DNA of 15,362 bases from Thermoplasmatota archaeon (GTDB taxonomy: Archaea; Thermoplasmatota; Penumbrarchaeia; Penumbrarchaeales; Penumbrarchaeaceae). The notes under the pieces were generated by a model that was not told the origin of the DNA, ran no database searches, and saw nothing but the letters and a program-made list of their open reading frames with translations. The DNA lies in NCBI GenBank assembly GCA_030591285.1, contig JAUVBH010000010.1:1-15362 (forward strand). Direction: 5' to 3'. This document shows, piece by piece, positions 1 to 6,001 of the stretch (position 1 is the first letter of the stretch; every line of letters starts with the position of its first letter). The position numbers were made by a program, and so were the translations under genes.

Positions 1-98
1 AGAAAGAACCCGAAGAAAAGGTGGATGAATGGGAGGATGTTGAAGATTGGGAAGAGGTGGATGAGATCGAGGAGTGGGATGATATGGAGGATATCTAA
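1..98 (+). CDS. C-terminal end of an unknown protein with an acidic triplet-repeat tail (partial)
   Basis: An open frame runs in from the window edge (first full codon at 3) and ends with TAA at 96-98. The 31 visible residues are almost all Asp/Glu, interrupted every third position by W, V, I or M, for example VDEWEDVEDWEE. From V at 21-23 to the end there are eight consecutive hydrophobic-acidic-acidic triplets plus a final Ile. The same kind of tail ends the large surface protein at 9983-14035, so this may be the cytoplasmic end of a related membrane protein; that is inference, because the rest of the gene is outside the window. The stop overlaps the start of the next gene (TAATG), which indicates translational coupling. 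Confidence 0.75.
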   Translation, partial: KEPEEKVDEWEDVEDWEEVDEIEEWDDMEDI

Positions 99-580
99 TG
101 GGATTATCCCATCAACAATATGTCCGGTGGACCAGGTACGGAATGGATCCCTATAATTGGGTGGTTACTGGAAAACTGATGGCTTCGGTCTATCCAACTG
201 AGGTTGAATATCTAACTTTTTTGAGGATCAATGAGAACATCAATTCTGCCATCAATCTAGCGGAAAGCCCTTGGCCACGAGAATGGTCACTCGAGTCCGG
301 GATCACATGCCACCATTATCCGATCATTGATATGTCCATTCCCACCGAAGACCAGGTAAAAAGCATCCTTCATGTGATCAAAGATTCGGATGGGTCACTC
401 ATGGTTCACTGCGCAGCGGGGATAGGGAGAACGGGAACATTGCTGGGATTATATCTTGTGGATCAGGGAATGCTGCCCAAAGAGGCAATTCAATTAGTAA
501 GAAAGAATAGGAATGGATCTATACAGACCACGGCCCAAGAGAGAATGATTTACGATTGGGCAAGAATGAAAGGTGAATGA
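98..580 (+). CDS. Dual-specificity / tyrosine-type protein phosphatase (CX5R family)
   Basis: This 160-residue protein has the PTP-loop signature HCAAGIGRTG at about residues 104-113, with nucleophile Cys105 and phosphate-binding Arg111. An upstream Asp78 in DMSIPTED sits where the general-acid Asp of these enzymes lies, followed by Pro82. A late TTAQE stretch (134-138) resembles the glutamine-bearing loop of the family. It is predicted to be a soluble cysteine-based phosphatase acting on phospho-Ser/Thr/Tyr or another phosphate ester; the substrate cannot be read from sequence. The length is typical of a single-domain DSP. The ATG overlaps the stop of the preceding gene by one base, and the next gene begins within a few bases of this stop, so it lies inside a compact operon. 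No signal peptide or membrane segment is visible. Confidence 0.88.
   Translation: MGLSHQQYVRWTRYGMDPYNWVVTGKLMASVYPTEVEYLTFLRINENINSAINLAESPWPREWSLESGITCHHYPIIDMSIPTEDQVKSILHVIKDSDGSLMVHCAAGIGRTGTLLGLYLVDQGMLPKEAIQLVRKNRNGSIQTTAQERMIYDWARMKGE
571..576 (+). promoter_or_regulatory. Ribosome binding site AGGTGA deciding the start at 582
   Basis: AGGTGA lies 5 nt before ATG 582, a good Shine-Dalgarno position. It overlaps the GTG at 573 that would otherwise extend the nucleotidyltransferase by three residues, so ATG 582 is the better start. Confidence 0.7.
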
Positions 581-581
581 T

Positions 582-1319
582 ATGACCATTGATGTGATAG
601 TGCTAGCTGGTGGATTTGCTAAAAGGATGTGGCCGCTTACAAAGGATATGCCAAAGCATCTACTGAAGATCGCCGGAAAACCTATGTTAGCCTACACACT
701 GGATACTTTGGTGGAAATGGATGGGATCGGAAAAATTTTCGTATCCACAAATGAAGCCTTCAGGGAACATTTCACTAGCTTTTTAAAAGGTTATTCCACC
801 GATGAAGTTAAGCTCATTATTGAACCATCACCAACCGAGGAAAAGAAACTTGGATCTGTAGGGGGCCTTGGTTATCTTATCGATAAGGAAAACCTTTCCC
901 GGGATACAATGATAATTGGAGGAGACAACCTTTTCGAGTTCCATCCCTCCGAAGCCATTAAGATCTTCAATGAGGTCCACAAGGATATCGTTGCAGTATA
1001 TGATGTTGGAACTCTGGAAAGAGCATCTCTTTATGGTATCGTTGATGTGGACGAAAATGGTATAATATCGAAGTTTTTAGAAAAGCCTCAGGATCCCCCT
1101 TCTACCCTTGCTGCAACAGCCTTGTACGTATTCAAGGCCGACACAGTATCCCTGGTTACAAAATATCTTAATGATGGTGGAAAGCCCGACGCTCTTGGTC
1201 ATTTTGTTACCTACCTGGTCGATCGTTCTCCTGTTTTTGCCTGGAAATTTTCCGGCAAATGGTTTGATATCGGATCATTGGATGTCTACCACGAAGCTGA
1301 CGCCTACTTCATGAAGTGA
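582..1319 (+). CDS. Sugar-phosphate nucleotidyltransferase (NTP_transferase family)
   Basis: This 245-residue enzyme transfers a nucleotidyl group from an NTP to a sugar 1-phosphate to make an activated sugar. The N-terminal signature LAGGFAKRMWPLT (8-20) is followed by PKHLLKIAGKP (24-34), the nucleotide- and phosphate-binding loops of the glucose-1-phosphate thymidylyltransferase / mannose-1-phosphate guanylyltransferase superfamily. GGDN (113-116, Asp115) is the metal-binding region, EKP at 167-169 contacts the sugar, and WFDIGS (227-232) carries the second metal-site Asp229. There is no C-terminal left-handed beta-helix domain, so it is a catalytic domain only. Which NTP and sugar it uses cannot be decided. 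A GTG at 573 would add three residues, but the Shine-Dalgarno site favours ATG 582. It is coupled to the phosphatase upstream. Confidence 0.88.
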   Translation: MTIDVIVLAGGFAKRMWPLTKDMPKHLLKIAGKPMLAYTLDTLVEMDGIGKIFVSTNEAFREHFTSFLKGYSTDEVKLIIEPSPTEEKKLGSVGGLGYLIDKENLSRDTMIIGGDNLFEFHPSEAIKIFNEVHKDIVAVYDVGTLERASLYGIVDVDENGIISKFLEKPQDPPSTLAATALYVFKADTVSLVTKYLNDGGKPDALGHFVTYLVDRSPVFAWKFSGKWFDIGSLDVYHEADAYFMK

Positions 1320-1356
1320 TATTTTATCTGACAGGGGAACTGATGATCGTTAATTA

Positions 1357-2052
1357 TCAGATTATCTTCCCAGTGCTGGTGATGATGATCTTCTCTCCAT
1401 CGATGTTGTAGGTCAATTGAACATTTTTTTGCTGGATCGAGAATTTCCTTACCTGTATCGTATGGTAAATCCCTTCTATTATCCTCTTTGTATCCAGTTC
1501 AATGATCCCATCGAACTTGTCGATAACGGACTGCATCTCCCTCTCATTGAGAATGTCTGCCATGAGGAATTCTACAACGATATCTTTTTTCATGGCTATC
1601 TCTCGAACCATTATTATGAAATCTCCCGTGTCCTTGAGTCCAAATTTCTCTATGAAAAAAGTAAGTGGGTTGATCAAGACCCTGTTGACCTTTGATTCAT
1701 CTAATCCCCGCATATGTTCAATGATGCGAGCAGGAACTGCATTGATGAAGAACTTCGAGTACTCAGGACAAGCGTTTATGAACTCAAGATCATCAAGAAG
1801 ATCAGGGTCAATGAATTCATGCATGAGGTCAAGGATCTCATCGCTGGACGCTTCAACATCATAGAATGCCACTTTGTTTCCTAATTCCAGACCATCAAGC
1901 AGGAATCGATATCCGAAGAGATCCTTCCTTGAACTGGGATCTCCAACCACTAATATGATGGTCCCCTCTTTGAAACCTCCACTATGCAAAGCTTCATCCA
2001 GGGCTGAAATGCCACTTGAAACGATCCCCTTCTTACCCCTTATCGGAACCAT
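1357..2052 (-). CDS. KaiC-like RecA-superfamily protein with degenerate Walker motifs
   Basis: The 231-residue protein opens with SSGISALDEALHSGGFKEG (12-30), the hallmark entry to single-domain KaiC/RadA-type ATPases, and ends with a KaiC-like IQVRKF stretch. The Walker A position reads GDPSSRKD (37-44) instead of GxxxxGK[TS]: the second Gly is Arg and the Thr/Ser is Asp. The Walker B position reads RVLINPLT, with Asn128 where an acidic residue is expected. The fold is therefore recognisable, but ATP binding or hydrolysis is probably altered or lost. It could act as a signalling adaptor or as a partner of an intact KaiC-like protein elsewhere (inference). It is divergent from the membrane-anchored gene at 2139 and convergent with the nucleotidyltransferase, 37 bp away. 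An ATG at 2062 is out of frame, so 2052 is the start. Confidence 0.8.
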   Translation of the reverse strand: MVPIRGKKGIVSSGISALDEALHSGGFKEGTIILVVGDPSSRKDLFGYRFLLDGLELGNKVAFYDVEASSDEILDLMHEFIDPDLLDDLEFINACPEYSKFFINAVPARIIEHMRGLDESKVNRVLINPLTFFIEKFGLKDTGDFIIMVREIAMKKDIVVEFLMADILNEREMQSVIDKFDGIIELDTKRIIEGIYHTIQVRKFSIQQKNVQLTYNIDGEKIIITSTGKII

Positions 2053-2070
2053 ACTCGCCCATGGTGAGGT

Positions 2071-2080
2071 TGATATTTAG
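2071..2080 (-). promoter_or_regulatory. Putative TATA box for the KaiC-like gene (leaderless)
   Basis: Read on the minus strand, CTAAATATCA lies about 19-28 nt upstream of ATG 2052. No good Shine-Dalgarno sequence is in between, which fits transcription starting at or next to the start codon. Confidence 0.45.
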
Positions 2081-2100
2081 ATTTCACGGAGACACAGATA

Positions 2101-2110
2101 GAATTTAATG
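2101..2110 (+). promoter_or_regulatory. Possible TATA box for the gene at 2139
   Basis: GAATTTAATG is centred about 33 nt before ATG 2139 in the 86-bp divergent intergenic region. A start site about 26 nt downstream would leave a leader of only a few bases. The match to an archaeal TATA box is modest. Confidence 0.3.
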
Positions 2111-2138
2111 GAAGGAAAAACATTCATGTTCGAGTGCG

Positions 2139-2993
2139 ATGGTAGATCAGGATATGGTTTTCCGGGCAGGGCTGTTGCTGGCAGTATTGGCCCTTGCAGG
2201 GATATTCGGAACATCTATTGGATCAAAGATCAAGTATGATAGTGACTCCAATTTAGATGAGGTATCTTCGATCTTGGAAGATCTCATTGAGACCATACAT
2301 TCTTCTGAACCTGGATCCTCATTGAAGATAACCTTTGGCAGATCAAATGATGTGGTTCCAACAATGATCTCTCTTCCCGAAAAGATCGGAGGCAGGAACT
2401 TCAACCTGAACTTCCTCAATGGTCTGGTCTGGATAGGGTTCAATGATGACAAAGAGATCGTCATTGAAGGGGATTGGATCCTGCCATCATATGTCCCCTT
2501 GAATGATCCATCGTTCCTTGGAGATATGTCGGCCAGGTTTGCCTCCATGTCTGATGGCTATCAGGTACGGACTCCCTGTTCGATCGTTATAGAGAAACCC
2601 AAGGGAACTATGTCTGATGAGGTTTTCATTTTTCCGGGGAAAATTCAAGAAGACGCTGTTATCGGTGACATGGGATCAGCGATCTCCCTTTTCGATGATC
2701 CTGGTCAGCTCCTGCCGGGGTGGAGTAGAACAGCAAATATTTCCGGGGAAGATCTCCTATATGTCGATGATCAAGTGATCCTGATCCAACCCAGGGGTGT
2801 CTATTGTTCATCAGGGACTTGTCCAATCCCTTTGATCCTTCAGGGGAATGTTGAGGTCATTGATGATGGTGATAGAGTCGGATCACTGGTGGTGAAATTG
2901 ATGATAACCAAAGAGGCACTGACTCGACAGGATGGAACGCTGGAATTATCAACTCGGATCAACATTGAACATTCATCAGATCCTTCCCTGTGA
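2139..2993 (+). CDS. Membrane-anchored extracytoplasmic protein of unknown function
   Basis: I do not recognise this 284-residue protein. Residues 8-28 (FRAGLLLAVLALAGIFGTSIG) form one hydrophobic segment near the N-terminus, best read as an uncleaved anchor or signal peptide, leaving about 255 residues outside the membrane. The rest alternates short hydrophobic and polar stretches, suggesting beta-rich structure. A CSSGTC pair near residues 228-233 and one Cys in TPCSIVI could form disulfides. The N-terminal segment does not fit the [DERK][GA]-[ALIFQMVED] pre-pilin cleavage pattern, so I do not call it a pilin. It is divergent from the KaiC-like gene, and its last 18 bases overlap the 3' end of galU on the other strand. 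Confidence 0.75.
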   Translation: MVDQDMVFRAGLLLAVLALAGIFGTSIGSKIKYDSDSNLDEVSSILEDLIETIHSSEPGSSLKITFGRSNDVVPTMISLPEKIGGRNFNLNFLNGLVWIGFNDDKEIVIEGDWILPSYVPLNDPSFLGDMSARFASMSDGYQVRTPCSIVIEKPKGTMSDEVFIFPGKIQEDAVIGDMGSAISLFDDPGQLLPGWSRTANISGEDLLYVDDQVILIQPRGVYCSSGTCPIPLILQGNVEVIDDGDRVGSLVVKLMITKEALTRQDGTLELSTRINIEHSSDPSL

Positions 2994-3845
2994 TCGCAGC
3001 TCATCAAAATATTCTGATACCTTTGGTCTTATATCGGGGTCCAATAGCGCAACCTCGAGGTTTGCCTTTAACCAGTCTGACGTGGAACCAATATCTACTC
3101 TGTGCCCCTTCATTATCATCCCATAGAGACCTTTGGTGTTGATGTACCGGGCGAGGGAATCCGTAAGCTGCAATTCCCCTCCAACTCCGCTCTTTGATTC
3201 TCTCAGCCATGTGAAAATATCTGGATCCAGGATGTATCGACCGATGATGGCCATTTGAGAGGGCGCATCTTCCTTTTTGGGCTTTTCAACAACACTGTTC
3301 AATTTGAATAGACCAGGTTCGATCTCCTCACCAGGATCGACAATACCATATCTCTCGACATGATCTTCAGGAACGATCTCCAGCCCAATGACAGGGGCCC
3401 TGACCTTGAGATGCGCTTCCCATAGCTGTTTGATGGCAGGTATGTCTGATATTATGATGTCATCTCCCAGAAGGACGGCGAAAGACTCTGCACTGGTGAA
3501 ATGCTCGCCTATCAGTACCGCATCTCCCAGACCCTTTTGTTCCTTTTGACGAAGATAGAATAGGTCGGCCAGTCCTTCGATCGCTTCTAGCTCCTTCAGT
3601 GCTTTATCTGCGCCCTTTTTCTTGAGGACCATCTCCAGTTCGAAATTCCTATCGAAATGGTCCTCCATGATCTTCTTGTTGCGATTTGTGATGATCAAAA
3701 TCTGGTCAAATCCACCATGTGAGGCTTCTTCCACTACATATTGTATGGCGGGTTTGTTCAGAACTGGCATCATTTCCTTTGGTTGGACCTTCGTCATGGG
3801 TAGCAATCTGGTCCCAAGACCTGCTGCTGGTATCACTGCTTTCAT
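2976..3845 (-). CDS. galU: UTP--glucose-1-phosphate uridylyltransferase
   Basis: The 289-residue enzyme makes UDP-glucose from UTP and glucose 1-phosphate, a precursor for surface glycans and glycolipids. Family motifs are intact and in order: PAAGLGTRLLPMTKVQPKEM (6-25), KPAIQYVVEEA (31-41), GDD (127-129), EKPK (187-190), GELQLTDSL (223-231) and VDIGS (250-254). Length and motif spacing match GalU. A GTG at 3854 would add three residues, but ATG 3845 gives the standard MKAVIPAAG start and has a Shine-Dalgarno sequence 6 nt upstream. It lies 62 bp downstream of hflX on the same strand, yet it has its own candidate TATA box. Its 3' end overlaps the convergent gene by 18 bp. Confidence 0.93.
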   Translation of the reverse strand: MKAVIPAAGLGTRLLPMTKVQPKEMMPVLNKPAIQYVVEEASHGGFDQILIITNRNKKIMEDHFDRNFELEMVLKKKGADKALKELEAIEGLADLFYLRQKEQKGLGDAVLIGEHFTSAESFAVLLGDDIIISDIPAIKQLWEAHLKVRAPVIGLEIVPEDHVERYGIVDPGEEIEPGLFKLNSVVEKPKKEDAPSQMAIIGRYILDPDIFTWLRESKSGVGGELQLTDSLARYINTKGLYGMIMKGHRVDIGSTSDWLKANLEVALLDPDIRPKVSEYFDELRSQGRI

Positions 3846-3851
3846 GGAAGA

Positions 3852-3857
3852 CACCTC
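3852..3857 (-). promoter_or_regulatory. Ribosome binding site GAGGTG for galU
   Basis: On the minus strand GAGGTG sits 6 nt before ATG 3845. It overlaps the alternative GTG at 3854, which argues against that longer start. Confidence 0.65.
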
Positions 3858-3880
3858 TTATCAATGAGTGAATACTGGAT

Positions 3881-3890
3881 TTTAATATTT
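3881..3890 (-). promoter_or_regulatory. Possible TATA box for galU
   Basis: AAATATTAAA on the minus strand is centred about 40 nt upstream of ATG 3845. A start site 26 nt downstream would give a leader of about 14 nt, just enough to contain the Shine-Dalgarno sequence. Confidence 0.45.
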
Positions 3891-3907
3891 GTTATGTGTA
3901 TCCTATC

Positions 3908-5209
3908 TCAGGGATCAAGGATCCGTGCTTCTCCTCCCCTGCTCTCAACCTTTTTCTTGAAATGGCCTGCCCATCGATCCTCCATTGAACATTTGATATG
4001 GATCTCTCCATCGCGAAATTCCTCGGTAATATCGTTCACATGTTGTCGTAGGTCGATGATCAAAGACTCAATATTGTTCTCATAGGGTATCTCGAATTCG
4101 ATCTCGACAAGGGGGGGCAATGTACTATTCACTATCTCGATGATGTCCTGGATCCCTAAACCTTCCAAAGCTGAGATCGGGACAATGGGGCCTATCCTCC
4201 CCTCGAAACCATCTGGAACCGAATCCAATATCAGTTCTCTCAATTCATCAATATCATTGTCCATTGAATCGATCTTGTTGGGCACAATTATGATCTCTCC
4301 TTCTGTTCCACCCTTCAGGAGTATGGAAAGTGAGTCTTTCAATTTCCTCTTCAGGAGTTCCTGATCCTCCGAAGCATCCAAGACAAGAAGAACAATATCT
4401 GCTTCAAAGATCTCTTCCAATGTGGACATGAATCCTTCAAGTAACCAGGGTGGGAGATCTCTAATAAAACCCACAGTATCTGAAACAAGACATCCTCTAC
4501 TACCTTTCATTTTCCTAGTGGTCGTTGATATCGTCGTGAACATTCTCCCGCCCACATCGGTCAGCTTGTCTTCTCTGTTGGTTTCAATGATCTGATTCAA
4601 CAGGGTAGATTTTCCTGCATTTGTGTATCCGGCAATGGAAACAAGATGGGCACCACGTCTTCTCCTGAGTGCTCTTTTTCTCCCACGCCTTTTCCGTTCT
4701 CCTTCTACCTTCCCCTTCAATTGTGAGATCCTTTTCTTGATCATATCAAAGTAGTAGTCGATCTTGTATTCTCCTCCGGCCATGAAACCAGGTCTTTCCG
4801 ATAGTTTTCCCTGGTGAATATATTCTCTCAATACCGGGAGCTGATATCTTAGATCTGCAATCTCAACCTGCATCCTTGCCTCGGGGCTGTTTGCTCTATT
4901 TTGAAAAAGATCGAGTATGACCCTTGTTCTGTCGGAGACCTTTTTGGATGTTTTATGGGATATATTGAAAAGCTGAGACGGAGTGAGATCTGCAACGGTC
5001 ACTATATTATCCACATCCAGCTCTCCGACCTCCTCGATCTTCCCGGGACCAAGATAATATCGTGGGTCGGCTTCCCTTTTTCCCTGACCTATCTCTTCGA
5101 TGATCTCGTAGCCTGCCGAAGAGCAGAGTTCTTGCATTTCTGGAACGAGGTGTTTATCCCGGGATATCCATATCAATGCGGTTCTTTTTCCCGCGGGACC
5201 TGGTTCCAT
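3908..5209 (-). CDS. hflX: HflX family ribosome-associated GTPase
   Basis: This 433-residue GTPase binds the large ribosomal subunit and, in characterised relatives, helps split or rescue stalled ribosomes. The N-terminal HflX domain covers about residues 8-135, including YYLGPGKIEEV (51-61) and the IADLRYQLPVLREY element (117-130). A very basic linker with ERKRRGRKRALRRRRG (170-185) precedes the G domain. G1 is GYTNAGKS (194-201), the Thr-rich switch region is FTTISTTTRK (224-233), G3 is DTVGF (244-248), G4 is NKID (311-314) and G5 is SALEG (346-350). About 80 residues follow. A TTG at 5269 would add 20 residues of unrelated character, so I use ATG 5209, although no strong ribosome binding site precedes it. 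It is transcribed in the same direction as galU. Confidence 0.92.
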   Translation of the reverse strand: MEPGPAGKRTALIWISRDKHLVPEMQELCSSAGYEIIEEIGQGKREADPRYYLGPGKIEEVGELDVDNIVTVADLTPSQLFNISHKTSKKVSDRTRVILDLFQNRANSPEARMQVEIADLRYQLPVLREYIHQGKLSERPGFMAGGEYKIDYYFDMIKKRISQLKGKVEGERKRRGRKRALRRRRGAHLVSIAGYTNAGKSTLLNQIIETNREDKLTDVGGRMFTTISTTTRKMKGSRGCLVSDTVGFIRDLPPWLLEGFMSTLEEIFEADIVLLVLDASEDQELLKRKLKDSLSILLKGGTEGEIIIVPNKIDSMDNDIDELRELILDSVPDGFEGRIGPIVPISALEGLGIQDIIEIVNSTLPPLVEIEFEIPYENNIESLIIDLRQHVNDITEEFRDGEIHIKCSMEDRWAGHFKKKVESRGGEARILDP

Positions 5210-5309
5210 GAAAACTGCATTACACCAATGGTTATCAATCTTTACTGATGGTGATGCCCAATATCTCAATATCGAGGGTATGTCTGAAATGTAGAATGTT
5301 GGATAATTG

Positions 5310-5366
5310 GATAATAAAAAGAGTTAGGGGCCCTTTTTTCCCCCGAAAAAATATTTCGGGCCCCTA
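5310..5366 (-). terminator. Nested inverted repeat plus T-run between the RHH gene and hflX
   Basis: TAGGGGCCC (5325-5333) pairs with GGGCCCCTA (5358-5366), a perfect 9-bp stem with a 24-nt loop. The second arm's GGG also belongs to an alternative 7-bp hairpin, CCCGAAA (5342-5348) with TTTCGGG (5354-5360). On the minus strand the outer stem is followed by CTTTTTATTA. This fits a terminator for the double-RHH gene, whose stop is 53 bp upstream. The T-rich stretch could instead be part of an hflX promoter. Confidence 0.5.
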
Positions 5367-5418
5367 CAGAGTGCATCCCATTTCGTTCCCCATCTCTTCG
5401 TTCTTTCTCCGAGACAGA

Positions 5419-5802
5419 TTACTGCTTAACGTAATTGGAATAGACATCATCAACAATGTTCTTGGCCTTCTTCTCTATCAAGATATCCATTCTCTGCTTC
5501 TGTCGAAGAGATATCTCTTCGATATCCAAAGCCTCCAAACCATTTCGCAGCAGTTCGAAGATCCCAAGGTCCCTGGATCTGTAATGACCCAGATCGACCA
5601 GTTTGTCCAAGGAAGCCACAATTCCATCAGGAAGATCTACCGTGATCTTGCCTTCTTCGATCTCTGGTTCCTTGGTCATTTCATCGATCGCTGCTCTGAT
5701 GGCATCTGACCTATTCTTGAATTGATCTCCCACTACAAGGAAATCTAGGGCGGCGGCTTGATCAGCCGTCAATCTTATGGTCACTTTATCCGCCTTGTCC
5801 AT
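5419..5802 (-). CDS. Tandem ribbon-helix-helix (CopG/MetJ-fold) transcription regulator
   Basis: The 127-residue protein contains two RHH units in one chain. Unit 1 spans about residues 5-42: strand KVTIRLTAD, then helices ending NRSDAIRAAIDEM. Unit 2 spans about 52-93: strand KITVDLPDG, then helices including GHYRSRDLGIFELLRNGLEAL. RHH proteins bind DNA as dimers whose paired strands enter the major groove, so a two-unit chain could form a covalent pseudodimer, or a dimer could contact two sites. A charged helical tail (94-127) follows, with KQRMDILIEKKAKN. It has a good Shine-Dalgarno sequence (TGAGGA, 7 nt before ATG 5802). The gene is divergent from polD DP1 across a 199-bp region with a phased repeat array that is likely its operator. 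General relatives include CdrS-type RHH cell-division regulators of haloarchaea; orthology is not claimed. Confidence 0.82.
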   Translation of the reverse strand: MDKADKVTIRLTADQAAALDFLVVGDQFKNRSDAIRAAIDEMTKEPEIEEGKITVDLPDGIVASLDKLVDLGHYRSRDLGIFELLRNGLEALDIEEISLRQKQRMDILIEKKAKNIVDDVYSNYVKQ

Positions 5803-5809
5803 CTGAGCA

Positions 5810-5815
5810 TCCTCA
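5810..5815 (-). promoter_or_regulatory. Ribosome binding site TGAGGA for the RHH gene
   Basis: On the minus strand TGAGGA lies 7 nt upstream of ATG 5802 and supports that start. This gene is therefore translated from a leadered mRNA, unlike the divergent DP1 gene. Confidence 0.6.
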
Positions 5816-5842
5816 ATCGAACCGACTGCTACTTACCCAAAT

Positions 5843-5946
5843 ATGTCGGACAAATATAAAAGAATGTCGGACAAAACTGGATATTTTCGGACAATATTGG
5901 TAAAATGTACGCTCTTTTGTTCTTTTTGTACGCTCGATCGAATGAT
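5843..5946. promoter_or_regulatory. Five-element, two-helical-turn operator array
   Basis: Related elements start at 5843, 5864, 5884, 5905 and 5926, at spacings of 21, 20, 21 and 21 bp. Elements 1 and 2 both begin ATGTCGGACAAA, which includes the perfect dyad TGTC-G-GACA. Element 3 is TTTTCGGACAA. Elements 4 and 5 share TGTACGCTC. The array fills the region between the divergent RHH and DP1 promoters. Element 1 overlaps the likely TATA box of the RHH gene, and element 5 ends about 21 bp before the DP1 TATA box. Regularly spaced tandem sites are typical of cooperative RHH repressors such as MetJ and omega. That this protein binds here is inference. Confidence 0.7.
5852..5861 (-). promoter_or_regulatory. 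TATA box of the RHH gene, inside the first operator element
   Basis: TTTTATATTT on the minus strand is centred about 54 nt from ATG 5802. Transcription would start near 5830 with a leader of about 28 nt containing the Shine-Dalgarno sequence. The element-1 dyad (5844-5852) abuts the box on its start-site side, suggesting autorepression. Confidence 0.5.
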
Positions 5947-5967
5947 ACTTTTAGACCCCCCCGGTGA

Positions 5968-5977
5968 AGTATAAAAA
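5968..5977 (+). promoter_or_regulatory. TATA box for polD DP1 (leaderless)
   Basis: AGTATAAAAA lies 25-34 nt before ATG 6002 with no Shine-Dalgarno sequence in between. The spacing predicts transcription starting at the ATG itself. The in-frame TTG at 5981 would fall upstream of the predicted transcript start, so it is rejected as the start codon. Confidence 0.7.
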
Positions 5978-6001
5978 CCATTGCCCCATAATCTTGCTGT
6001 A

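Noticed and set aside
1326..1362. ATCTGA/TCAGAT inverted repeat between the convergent nucleotidyltransferase and KaiC-like genes
   Set aside because: Only 6 bp with a 25-nt loop and AT-rich; too weak to call a terminator.
2160..2222. Possible archaeal type IV pilin signal in the anchored protein
   Set aside because: The residue after RA is Gly, which does not fit the expected cleavage pattern, and the protein is large for a pilin.
5210..5269. Longer hflX starting at TTG 5269
   Set aside because: TTG start, unrelated residues, and an ATG at 5209 that matches the family's N-terminus.
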